Assembly (NCBI RefSeq): GCF_041928815.1
Contig: NZ_JBHFEI010000041.1
Coordinates: forward strand, 1 to 5,952
Length of the DNA: 5,952 bases
Source: JBHFEI01 sp041928815
GTDB lineage: Bacteria > Pseudomonadota > Alphaproteobacteria > Rhizobiales > Rhizobiaceae
Reading direction: 5' to 3'
In this document: piece by piece, positions 1 to 4,925 of the stretch
Numbering within the stretch: position 1 is the stretch's first letter
Layout of the letters: each line of letters opens with the position of its first letter
The notes under the pieces: model-generated
The model's database searches: none
Told to the model about the DNA's origin: nothing
The model's input: the letters and a program-made list of their open reading frames with translations, nothing else
Position numbers and translations under genes: made by a program

Positions 1-46
1 TTAAATCAAACCGCTAGCGAGCCGCAAAATCCGTTCTTACAAAGCC
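1..46 (-). mobile_element. Possible insertion-sequence end abutting truncated hamA
   Basis: Read on the minus strand from position 46 downwards, this stretch begins GGCTTTGTAAGAACGG. That resembles the GGCTTTGTTG-type terminal inverted repeats of IS5-family elements (the IS903 type). All three minus-strand frames hit stops here (at 6-8, about 48 and about 58), and the sequence is more AT-rich than the gene it joins. This fits foreign DNA replacing the 3' part of the HamA-like gene. No transposase or second terminus lies in the window, so this is only a junction candidate. Confidence 0.3.
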
Positions 47-626
47 TAAAAAGTCTCAAATCATTCGACGACGGACAGTCGTCCGGGTCATTGCTCTCCA
101 ACAGGCGGTTGGCGACAAAGAGTAGGGAATCGGGCGTGCAGCGGCCGTTGTCGCGGTCGAGCACCTTGCGGGCGCTCGTGACCGTGGCCTTGCCGAGCAC
201 TTTGTTGCTTTTGGCTTCCCCTTTCAGGAGCCATAGCTTTTCGCCAGCCGCATCGTATCCCGCGCCGATAAAATCGTCGCCGCGCATCGCCATGTTGCGA
301 CCATCCTTGTAGCGCAGGCGGCGAACGGGAACGCGTAGGCCGATTTCTTCCTCGACCAGTTCGGTCGCGAGAATCTCACCAAGATCGCCGGAGCGTCCCT
401 TGGGTGTCTGAGGCATTGCCTCGCTGAGGATTTTCGCGGCGACCTTGTAGCCGAGCCGTTCCACGTCTTCGGCAATGCGTTCCAGTCGATCGTAATGTGA
501 GCGGATCGTCTTGGCGAGGTCATCGCGAATCTCGTCGCGCCCGCCGTCCTTCTCGACATAAGTCCAATAGTGCTTTCGCTTGTCTTCGTTTTTGGTGGCA
601 TCACACCAGCTTTCATACAGGCCCAT
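6..626 (-). CDS. hamA: HamA-like DUF1837 nuclease, 3'-truncated
   Basis: This encodes a 206-residue protein that I recognise as the DUF1837/HamA family, the nuclease subunit of the Hachiman anti-phage system. In Hachiman it partners the HamB helicase and degrades DNA when released. What is seen: GDLGE (Glu84), then the RLRYKDGRNMAMRGDD block (Asp117-Asp118), then GEAK (Glu137, Lys139). This E...D...ExK order is that of a PD-(D/E)XK nuclease. An ATG at 668 is also in frame, but I chose the ATG at 624-626 because an excellent Shine-Dalgarno (AAAGGAGGA, 631-639) sits 5 nt upstream. After LLFVANRLLESND the last ~26 residues no longer look like the family, which from memory usually continues for another 50-100 residues. 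A frameshift cannot explain this because the other frames also stop. The gene overlaps the end of the upstream ATPase gene by 14 bp, which suggests translational coupling. No hamB is visible. The family call is fairly sure; activity is doubtful if the C-terminus is essential. Confidence 0.78.
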   Translation of the reverse strand: MGLYESWCDATKNEDKRKHYWTYVEKDGGRDEIRDDLAKTIRSHYDRLERIAEDVERLGYKVAAKILSEAMPQTPKGRSGDLGEILATELVEEEIGLRVPVRRLRYKDGRNMAMRGDDFIGAGYDAAGEKLWLLKGEAKSNKVLGKATVTSARKVLDRDNGRCTPDSLLFVANRLLESNDPDDCPSSNDLRLFRLCKNGFCGSLAV

Positions 627-1884
627 GCGATCCTCCTTTGGCTGTTTTGTTCGTTCGCGCTTCTCCATCCCAAAGGCTCGACAATGGCGCCGCTGCTAGC
701 CTGTCGCCGAACGGCACAACATCCACGCTGTCGTAGAGGACCACACCGAAGGCGAAGCGATCGCCGCAGGCCTCGGCCAAGGCACGCAGCCCTCCAAAAT
801 CACTAGCTTTGACCGTGGCGCTGGCCTTCACCTCTATCCCGACGATCATGCCGTCGTCGCGCTCCAGCACGATGTCGACCTCGCGCATGTCGCGATCGCG
901 GAAATGATACGGAGACAGCCGCAGGTCCGAAGCGCTCATGAGCTTCAGAATTTCCGAGAAGACGAAACTTTCGAGAAGCGCGCCGAATGATCCGCGATCG
1001 GCCTTCACCCTGTCGAAGGTCAGACCGCGCACGGTCGCCAGCAAACCGGAATCGAGGAAGTGCAGCTTGGGCGTTTTGGCGATGCGTTTCAGGGCGTTGG
1101 TAAACCAGGGTTGCACGGTTGAGATCAGAAACACCTGTTCGAGCAGCCCGACATAGCGCTGCCCCGTCTTGTGGGTGACGCCGATACCCGCTGCGAACTG
1201 CGAATAGTTGACCAACTGTCCCGAGTGCTCGGCAAGCAGCCGCACGAATTTCGGCAACTCGGTCAGTTTCTCAACGTCGGCGATGTCGCGCAGGTCGCGC
1301 GTCAGGATCGACGTGAGATAGGATCGCAACCAATCCTGCCGCCGTCGCTCGGTGTCACGGCTGATGGCTTCGGGAAAACCACCGAGCAAGACGAGTTGGA
1401 CCAGATCGTCACCGACGATCCCATTCCGCTGACTCTGGAGCTTTCCTTCGAACAGCCGTTCCAAGAAGCTCGGTGCCCGGCCTTCCACCTCGGCCTTGGC
1501 CAGCGGCAGCATCTGGATGGTTTCCATCCGTCCCGCCAGGCTGTCGGCGATGCGCGGCAAGGTCAGCACGTTCGCCGAACCCGTCAGCAGGAATCGTCCG
1601 GGCCGATAGTCCTCATCGACCGTCTTTTTGATCGCTAACAGCAGGTCAGGGGCGCGCTGGATCTCGTCGATGATGGCTTGATCCAGCCCCCGGATGAAAC
1701 CGGCCGGATCGGATTGAGCGGCCGCAAGAACCGTCTGATCGTCCAGCGTGATATAGGTTCGGCCAGCCTCTCCCAGCTTGCGGACGAGCGTGGTCTTACC
1801 GGCCCTGCGCGGTCCTACGATCAGGACCACGGGCGTATCCGAAAGGGCTTCTTCCGCCCGTCGTTCTACAAACCGTCCGTACAT
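613..1884 (-). CDS. AAA ATPase with DUF4143 C-terminal domain
   Basis: This is a 423-residue cytoplasmic ATPase of the AAA_14/DUF4143 type, a widespread family with no settled biochemical role. Visible motifs are Walker A GPRRAGKTT (24-32), Walker B AIIDE (70-74) and a sensor-like LLTGSAN (99-105). A central helical/winged-helix-like part runs about 200-260 (THKTGQRYVGLLEQVFLI). The C-terminal domain has REVDIVLE (Asp337) followed by GIEVKAS (Glu351, Lys353), a D...ExK arrangement typical of the restriction-endonuclease-like fold. Length is normal for the family, whose usual end (PFGDRLxAxPLSxLW) falls at 391-405. The last 18 residues are an extension overlapping the hamA ribosome binding site. 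I chose the ATG at 1882-1884, which has GGAG 5 nt upstream; an in-frame TTG at 1962 lies upstream of the likely promoter. The promoter at 1912-1940 probably drives this gene together with hamA. A defence role is inferred from the neighbour only. Confidence 0.9.
   Translation of the reverse strand: MYGRFVERRAEEALSDTPVVLIVGPRRAGKTTLVRKLGEAGRTYITLDDQTVLAAAQSDPAGFIRGLDQAIIDEIQRAPDLLLAIKKTVDEDYRPGRFLLTGSANVLTLPRIADSLAGRMETIQMLPLAKAEVEGRAPSFLERLFEGKLQSQRNGIVGDDLVQLVLLGGFPEAISRDTERRRQDWLRSYLTSILTRDLRDIADVEKLTELPKFVRLLAEHSGQLVNYSQFAAGIGVTHKTGQRYVGLLEQVFLISTVQPWFTNALKRIAKTPKLHFLDSGLLATVRGLTFDRVKADRGSFGALLESFVFSEILKLMSASDLRLSPYHFRDRDMREVDIVLERDDGMIVGIEVKASATVKASDFGGLRALAEACGDRFAFGVVLYDSVDVVPFGDRLAAAPLSSLWDGEARTNKTAKGGSHGPV
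631..639 (-). promoter_or_regulatory. Strong ribosome binding site of hamA inside ATPase gene
   Basis: The minus strand reads AAAGGAGGA, with GGAGG 5 nt before the ATG at 624-626. It lies within the last codons of the ATPase gene. It decides the start of the HamA-like gene against the earlier in-frame ATG at 668 and supports translational coupling of the two genes. Confidence 0.8.
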
Positions 1885-1911
1885 GCCAGCTCCGAGATTC
1901 AGCAGATTGAG

Positions 1912-1940
1912 ACTATCTGCCTCGGCAGATTGGGAGTCAA
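1912..1940 (-). promoter_or_regulatory. Sigma70-like promoter of the ATPase-hamA operon
   Basis: On the minus strand a -35 box TTGACT (1935-1940) is separated by exactly 17 bp from a -10 box GATAGT (1912-1917). These match the consensus at 5/6 and 4/6 positions. Transcription would start near 1905, giving a ~20-nt leader before the ATG at 1884. It is the best promoter match I see in the left half of the window. Confidence 0.6.
1915..1930. promoter_or_regulatory. Palindromic operator candidate over the -10 box
   Basis: ATCTGCC-TC-GGCAGAT is a perfect inverted repeat with 7-bp arms and a 2-bp centre. It covers part of the -10 box (1912-1917) and the promoter spacer. A dimeric repressor bound here would block RNA polymerase on the ATPase-hamA promoter. 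It shares its right arm with the middle GCAGATTG repeat. No regulator gene for it is adjacent in the window. Confidence 0.5.
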
Positions 1941-1985
1941 TGGTTCGCAGATTGGTAATCAAATGACCGCGATCCGGGAAAGATT

Positions 1986-2001
1986 GGGGAAAGCCTTCCC
2001 C
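1986..2001. other. GC-rich hairpin in the intergenic gap
   Basis: GGGGAA-AGCC-TTCCCC forms a perfect 6-bp stem with a 4-nt loop between the SDR gene and the ATPase promoter. There is no clean T-run on either side, so it is at best a weak terminator or a DNA structure. The rest of the 1885-2086 gap holds only the promoter and the other elements listed. Confidence 0.3.
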
Positions 2002-2060
2002 TTCGACCGAGCCTTAGGTCTCGGACGACCCCTTCTGCGGGGACACCCCCAGGCTGTGCC

Positions 2061-2079
2061 AAAACGCTCGGAGGCGAGC
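2061..2079 (-). terminator. Weak intrinsic terminator candidate after the SDR gene
   Basis: On the minus strand a GCTCG-CCTC-CGAGC hairpin (2066-2079) is followed by G and TTTT (2061-2065), just 8 bp beyond the stop of the SDR gene. The stem is only 5 bp and the T-tract only four residues, so termination would be partial at best. It would separate the NTF2-SDR operon from the ATPase-hamA operon downstream. Confidence 0.35.
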
Positions 2080-2086
2080 CGCCACC

Positions 2087-2869
2087 TCAAGCGGTGGGAA
2101 TGGTCCCTCCATCGATGACATATTCTGTTCCGGTTATGGCTGCAGCGCGCGGGGATGCCAGGAATGTTATCAGGTCCGCGACCTCTGCCGGTTTCGCCGG
2201 TCGACCGAGCGGAATTCCGCCCAGAGAATTCATGATTATCCTCTTGCCGCCCTCGTAATCGGTCCCGGCCTCTCTCGCGAGCCGTTCCGCGAGCGCCACG
2301 GCGGCGTCGGTTTCGATCCAGCCCGGCGACACGCGAACCACCCTGATGCCCTTGGGGGTCACTTCCTTCGACAGGCTCTTGCTGTAGGTCGATAGCGCCG
2401 CCTTTGCCGCTGCATAGGCGGTCGTCGATTCTGGCAATGGCAGTTCGTGCTGGATCGACGTCACATGGATGATGACGCCTGCCCCTTGTGCGATCATCGA
2501 CGGAAGCAGCGCCCGGTCGAGCCGGACCGCAGGCATGAGATTATGATCGATCTCCTTCTGCCATTCCTCATCGGTCAAGGCCGCAAAGCCACCAGCCGGT
2601 GCGCTCGATCCTCCAAGCACATTGACGAGGATGTCGATGCCGCCGAACGCGTGAACCACCTCTTCGGCGACCTTGGCGCAGCCCTGCGCCGTCAGCAGGT
2701 CGGCCGCGATGTAATGGATTCTATCGGTTCCGTTTTCGGGCACGGTTCGGGCTGCTGCCGCGACGCACGCACCCGCGTCCGCCAATGCCTGAACGACCGC
2801 TGCGCCCGCTCCCTTGGTGCCGCCCGTCACCAGGGCGCGTTTTCCGTCAAGGCCAAGATCGAAGCTCAT
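2087..2869 (-). CDS. Classical SDR-family NAD(P)-dependent oxidoreductase
   Basis: This is a 260-residue short-chain dehydrogenase/reductase of the classical type and normal length, a cytoplasmic Rossmann-fold enzyme. Visible motifs are the cofactor glycine motif TGGTKGAG (15-22), ADL (56-58), NVLGG (83-87, a variant of NNAG), the structural Asn110, catalytic Ser138, Tyr152 and Lys156 (YAAAK), and PGW at 182-184. The C-terminal IDGGTIPTA (252-260) is typical. All four catalytic-tetrad positions are present, so it should be active; the substrate cannot be deduced. Its ATG overlaps the stop of the upstream NTF2-like gene by 4 bp (ATGA), so the two are translated from one mRNA. The divergent HxlR gene at 3289 is the probable regulator. 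Confidence 0.93.
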   Translation of the reverse strand: MSFDLGLDGKRALVTGGTKGAGAAVVQALADAGACVAAAARTVPENGTDRIHYIAADLLTAQGCAKVAEEVVHAFGGIDILVNVLGGSSAPAGGFAALTDEEWQKEIDHNLMPAVRLDRALLPSMIAQGAGVIIHVTSIQHELPLPESTTAYAAAKAALSTYSKSLSKEVTPKGIRVVRVSPGWIETDAAVALAERLAREAGTDYEGGKRIIMNSLGGIPLGRPAKPAEVADLITFLASPRAAAITGTEYVIDGGTIPTA

Positions 2870-3192
2870 GGTGCGATCTCCAGCCGGGCGATCACGTCAC
2901 CAGAGAGCGTGAAAGCGTAGCGAAGATCCACGGGACTTCCCGGAAAGTTTCCAATCAGATGTGCGGTGACGATGACCCTGTCACCCTGATTTTCGATGGC
3001 TACGGGCTCGGCAACATATTCATACTTTGCGGATGCCTCGGACTTCCAGGCCGCGATCGCGTCGCGCCCCGTATAGGTCTTCTTCTCGTCGACGACGACG
3101 GCGTCGGTCGTGAAACATCTGGCGACCGTCGCGCCATCCGCCGCGTCCGCAGCAAAATAGTCGGTTATGGGTTTCGGTAATGTGAGGGTCAT
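2866..3192 (-). CDS. NTF2/SnoaL-like small protein
   Basis: This 108-residue protein has the pattern of a SnoaL/NTF2-like fold: an N-terminal helix ending ITDYFAADAADGATVARCFTTDAVVVDE, then YTGRDAIAAWKSEA (about 40-54), then three predicted beta strands (YEYVAEPVAI, RVIVTAHLIG, VDLRYAFTLSGDVIARLEI). Members bind small hydrophobic ligands or act as isomerases or hydrolases. Such proteins often sit beside SDR enzymes, as here. No catalytic residues can be assigned with confidence. GGAG at 3200-3203 lies 7 nt before the ATG at 3190-3192. Its stop overlaps the SDR start by 4 bp (ATGA). It is the first gene of a two-gene operon divergent from an HxlR regulator. Confidence 0.85.
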   Translation of the reverse strand: MTLTLPKPITDYFAADAADGATVARCFTTDAVVVDEKKTYTGRDAIAAWKSEASAKYEYVAEPVAIENQGDRVIVTAHLIGNFPGSPVDLRYAFTLSGDVIARLEIAP

Positions 3193-3196
3193 GATC

Positions 3197-3224
3197 GATC
3201 TCCGGCTTGGCTTGTTCGGAGATC
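3197..3224 (-). promoter_or_regulatory. Leader inverted repeat covering the NTF2-gene RBS
   Basis: GATCTCCG (3197-3204) and CGGAGATC (3217-3224) are perfect 8-bp inverted repeats around a 12-nt loop. In the minus-strand mRNA the downstream arm contains the GGAG ribosome binding site of the NTF2-like gene, so folding would hide it. The same sequence could instead be a protein operator. Confidence 0.45.
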
Positions 3225-3265
3225 AAAAATGGCTTAACTTTCCAAATTCGCAAGAACACACGAAA

Positions 3266-3280
3266 AAGTAAGGTACTTAC
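3266..3280. promoter_or_regulatory. Candidate HxlR operator
   Basis: The sequence holds two nested palindromes, AAGTA-AGG-TACTT (3266-3278) and GTAAG-GTA-CTTAC (3268-3280), just upstream of the HxlR start codon. Another AAAGTA half-site follows at 3284-3289. AT-rich AGTA/TACT palindromes in divergent promoters are typical HxlR-family targets. It probably serves autoregulation and control of the NTF2-SDR operon. I could not pick a convincing -35/-10 pair on either strand of 3193-3288. Confidence 0.5.
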
Positions 3281-3288
3281 GCAAAAGT

Positions 3289-3660
3289 ATGCCACACCAA
3301 TATACGCAAGAAACAGCGGCGGAGGGTGTCGAGAACGCGCTCAAGCTTCTCGAGGGGCGCTGGAAGCTGGTGATCCTGTTTCACCTCTTCGGCGGGCATG
3401 TTCTGCGCTTTTCCGATCTCGAACGCGCGATCCCGGGAATCTCCCAGAAAATGCTGATCCAGCAACTCCGTCAGATGGAAAAAGACGGGATCGTGCGCCG
3501 CATCGTCCATCATCAGGTGCCTCCGAAAGTCGAATACTGCCTCACCGACTGGGGGCAGGCCCTGTGCCCGGCTCTTGATGCGCTGCTCACCTGGGCTGCG
3601 CAGCGCGAAGTCATCAAGAGAGGAAATCCGGACGTTTCGAGCCAGGACTCGGCGCCATGA
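3289..3660 (+). CDS. HxlR-family winged-helix transcriptional regulator (module A)
   Basis: This 123-residue DNA-binding protein has the full HxlR pattern: LEGRWKLVILFHL (21-33), LRFSDLERAIPGISQKMLIQQLRQMEKDGIVRR (39-71, with the recognition helix around ISQKMLIQQL), then the wing VPPKVEYCLTDWGQAL (78-92). Members act as dimers, usually as repressors responding to electrophiles, aldehydes or redox change. The N-terminal cysteine found in many redox-sensing members is absent (AEGVENAL instead); only Cys84 and Cys93 are present, so sensing must differ. No Shine-Dalgarno lies at normal distance from the ATG; AAGG is about 15 nt away. A leaderless or poorly translated message is possible. It is divergent from the NTF2-SDR operon, its likely target, and convergent with a second HxlR gene. 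Confidence 0.92.
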   Translation: MPHQYTQETAAEGVENALKLLEGRWKLVILFHLFGGHVLRFSDLERAIPGISQKMLIQQLRQMEKDGIVRRIVHHQVPPKVEYCLTDWGQALCPALDALLTWAAQREVIKRGNPDVSSQDSAP

Positions 3661-3661
3661 G

Positions 3662-3684
3662 CTCTGTTGCAGGCATGGACAGAG
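3662..3684. terminator. Hairpin between the convergent HxlR genes
   Basis: CTCTGT (3662-3667) and ACAGAG (3679-3684) form a perfect 6-bp stem with an 11-nt loop, starting 1 bp after the stop of the first HxlR gene. The two HxlR genes converge here with 58 bp between their stops, so termination is expected. No T-tract follows on either strand, so the terminator call is weak. Confidence 0.25.
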
Positions 3685-3718
3685 AACAGACCGCCTTATC
3701 GCGCCCCTGCATCGACTG

Positions 3719-4147
3719 TTAGGGCCGACCGCGGTCGTGATCGTCGCGATGTCGTTCGATCTCGTCGAGATGTTCCAGCACCCATGTCGCGAGGTGCATG
3801 ACGGGGACCGAAAGGGATTGGCCGAGGGCGGTCAGGCCATATTCCACCTGCGGCGGCACCGTCGGATAGACTTGCCGCGTCACCATGCCGTCGCGCTCGA
3901 GCGCCTTGAGCGTGCGTGTAAGCATCTGTTGTGACACGCCGCCGATCAACCGTTTCAGTTCGTTAAAGCGGCGCGGCTTCTGTGCGAGGGAGGTGATTGC
4001 CAGTACCGTCCACTTGTCGCCCATCCTCGCCAGGACCTGGTTGACGCGACGACATGCGTCATTGGCGCCGGGCGCAGCGGGTGGGGCGGTCACATCCATA
4101 GGGCCTGGCCATAAATCTATGCGTTCTTGCGTCATGCACTGGTCCAT
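3719..4147 (-). CDS. HxlR-family winged-helix transcriptional regulator (module B)
   Basis: This 142-residue HxlR regulator has DACRRVNQVLARMGDKWTVLAI (30-51), then RRFNELKRLIGGVSQQMLTRTLKALERDGMVTR (59-91), then the wing VPPQVEYGLTALGQSL (97-112). Unlike the module A regulator it keeps the N-terminal cysteine (Cys32) at the position used for thiol sensing in many HxlR proteins, so redox or electrophile sensing is plausible. I chose the ATG at 4145-4147 because AGGA (4155-4158) lies 7 nt upstream. ATGs at 4135 and 4099 are alternatives; the last leaves more room for a divergent promoter. It is divergent from the SDR-dsbA-like pair, its probable target. A longer open frame running back to 4699 is the antisense of the SDR gene and not part of it. 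Confidence 0.9.
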   Translation of the reverse strand: MDQCMTQERIDLWPGPMDVTAPPAAPGANDACRRVNQVLARMGDKWTVLAITSLAQKPRRFNELKRLIGGVSQQMLTRTLKALERDGMVTRQVYPTVPPQVEYGLTALGQSLSVPVMHLATWVLEHLDEIERHRDDHDRGRP

Positions 4148-4153
4148 ATCACA

Positions 4154-4183
4154 TTCCTGGTCATCGAAACATACTACCAGGAA
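4154..4183. promoter_or_regulatory. Shared inverted repeat containing both divergent RBSs
   Basis: TTCCTGGT (4154-4161) and ACCAGGAA (4176-4183) are perfect 8-bp arms separated by 14 bp. Each arm carries the AGGA ribosome binding site of one of the two divergent genes, and the start codons (4147 minus, 4190 plus) are exactly mirror-placed. It could be the HxlR operator for both genes. The 42-bp gap between starts leaves no room for two full promoters, and I see no clear -35/-10 pair. Confidence 0.5.
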
Positions 4184-4189
4184 AGCACC

Positions 4190-4915
4190 ATGGCTGACAG
4201 GAAGACAATCGCGATTTTCGGCGCCGGTATCGGCCTTGGCGCGTCGCTCGCGCGCCATTACGGCAGGCAGGGCTATCGGGTCGCGCTCGTTGCGCGCCGA
4301 GAAGGTGCGCTTCGAGAGCTTGCCGGGAAGCTCAACGACGAAGGGCTGGAGGTGGCCACCTTTCCCGCCGACCTGACCGATCTTGAAGGGCTCCCCGGCC
4401 TGGTCGACGCGATCGAAACGCAGCTCGGCGCCATCGATGTTGCCGTATACGCGCCTGTTCCGTCCGAAGGCGGATTCGTCCCTGCCGCCCAACTCGACGC
4501 CGCAGCGGCGCAGGATCTCGTTCCCATCTACACGCTCGCGCCGATAGAGCTTGCGCATCGCCTGAGCACGATCATGACGCAACGCGGCGCAGGGGCGATC
4601 GTCGTCGTCGGCGGGCTTGCCGCGGTCAGACCCATTCCGGGCCTGAGCGGCGCTCCGGCACTGATGGCCGCCACCCGCAACTACATCCATGCTCTGCACG
4701 GCGGGCTTGCGCCGAGCGGCGTCTTCGCCGGCGCCGTCTACATCGGCGCGATGATCGAAGGCTCGACCGGCATGAAGGTCGCCACGGCGGGTGGCCGCAC
4801 CATCGATCCGCGCTTGACGACCATCTCGCCGGACGCGGTCGCGGAAGCGATCTGGAGGCTCACCACGGAGCGCACCGAGGTGGAGGCGATTCTTCCCGCC
4901 TCACTGCAATCCTGA
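4190..4915 (+). CDS. Atypical SDR-family protein lacking the catalytic Tyr-Lys
   Basis: This 241-residue Rossmann-fold protein is of SDR length. It has a good N-terminal nucleotide-binding motif FGAGIGLG (10-17), the following VALVARR (31-37) that often marks NADP binding, and ADLTD (60-64). The catalytic centre is missing: where S...YxxxK is expected it reads VVVGGLAAVRPIPGLSGAPALMAATRNYIHAL (138-169), with no Tyr/Lys pair. The NNAG motif is replaced by VYAP (86-89). I recall a subgroup of SDR proteins with this MAAxRNY pattern, so it may be a real divergent family rather than decay. Function is unknown; it may bind NADP as a sensor or use other residues. The ATG at 4190 has AGGA 7 nt upstream (4179-4182). 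The DsbA-like gene starts 10 bp after its stop, so they form an operon, probably controlled by the divergent HxlR protein. Confidence 0.85.
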   Translation: MADRKTIAIFGAGIGLGASLARHYGRQGYRVALVARREGALRELAGKLNDEGLEVATFPADLTDLEGLPGLVDAIETQLGAIDVAVYAPVPSEGGFVPAAQLDAAAAQDLVPIYTLAPIELAHRLSTIMTQRGAGAIVVVGGLAAVRPIPGLSGAPALMAATRNYIHALHGGLAPSGVFAGAVYIGAMIEGSTGMKVATAGGRTIDPRLTTISPDAVAEAIWRLTTERTEVEAILPASLQS

Positions 4916-4925
4916 GGCATTGACC

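Larger units (their letters stand above)
1902..1954 (-). repeat. Three GCAGATTG direct repeats across the promoter
   Basis: GCAGATTG on the plus strand (CAATCTGC on the minus strand) occurs at 1902-1909, 1925-1932 and 1947-1954. The start-to-start spacing is 23 and 22 bp, about two helical turns. One copy is upstream of the -35 box, one is in the spacer and one is at the expected transcription start. This layout suits cooperative binding by a regulator on one DNA face. Eight-base identity is short, so the regular spacing is the main argument. Confidence 0.5.

Noticed and set aside
67..83. GACGAC-GGACA-GTCGTC hairpin near the end of hamA as a terminator
   Set aside because: It lies inside the open frame, has no adjacent T-tract on the coding strand, and is probably chance GC symmetry.
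1171..1638. Plus-strand open frame of 155 codons opposite the ATPase gene
   Set aside because: It is a GC-driven antisense shadow of the Walker-motif ATPase, with no recognisable motif or RBS.
1902..1954. Short regularly spaced repeats as a mini CRISPR array
   Set aside because: The repeats are only 8 bp and spaced 22-23 bp, and they sit on a promoter. CRISPR repeats are longer, with longer spacers.
2447..2920. Plus-strand open frame of 157 codons opposite the SDR gene
   Set aside because: It is rich in Arg, His and Cys and low in complexity, as typical antisense translations are. The minus-strand SDR is unambiguous.
3661..3675. Resemblance of GCTCTGTTGCA to the IS6100/IS26 terminal repeat
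   Set aside because: The leading GG and the bases after GCA do not match, no transposase or second end is near, and the flanking HxlR genes are intact.
4148..4699. Long minus-strand open frame extending the second HxlR gene back to 4699
   Set aside because: The extra ~180 residues are antisense to the SDR gene at 4190-4915 and show no domain pattern. An ATG with a proper RBS exists at 4147.
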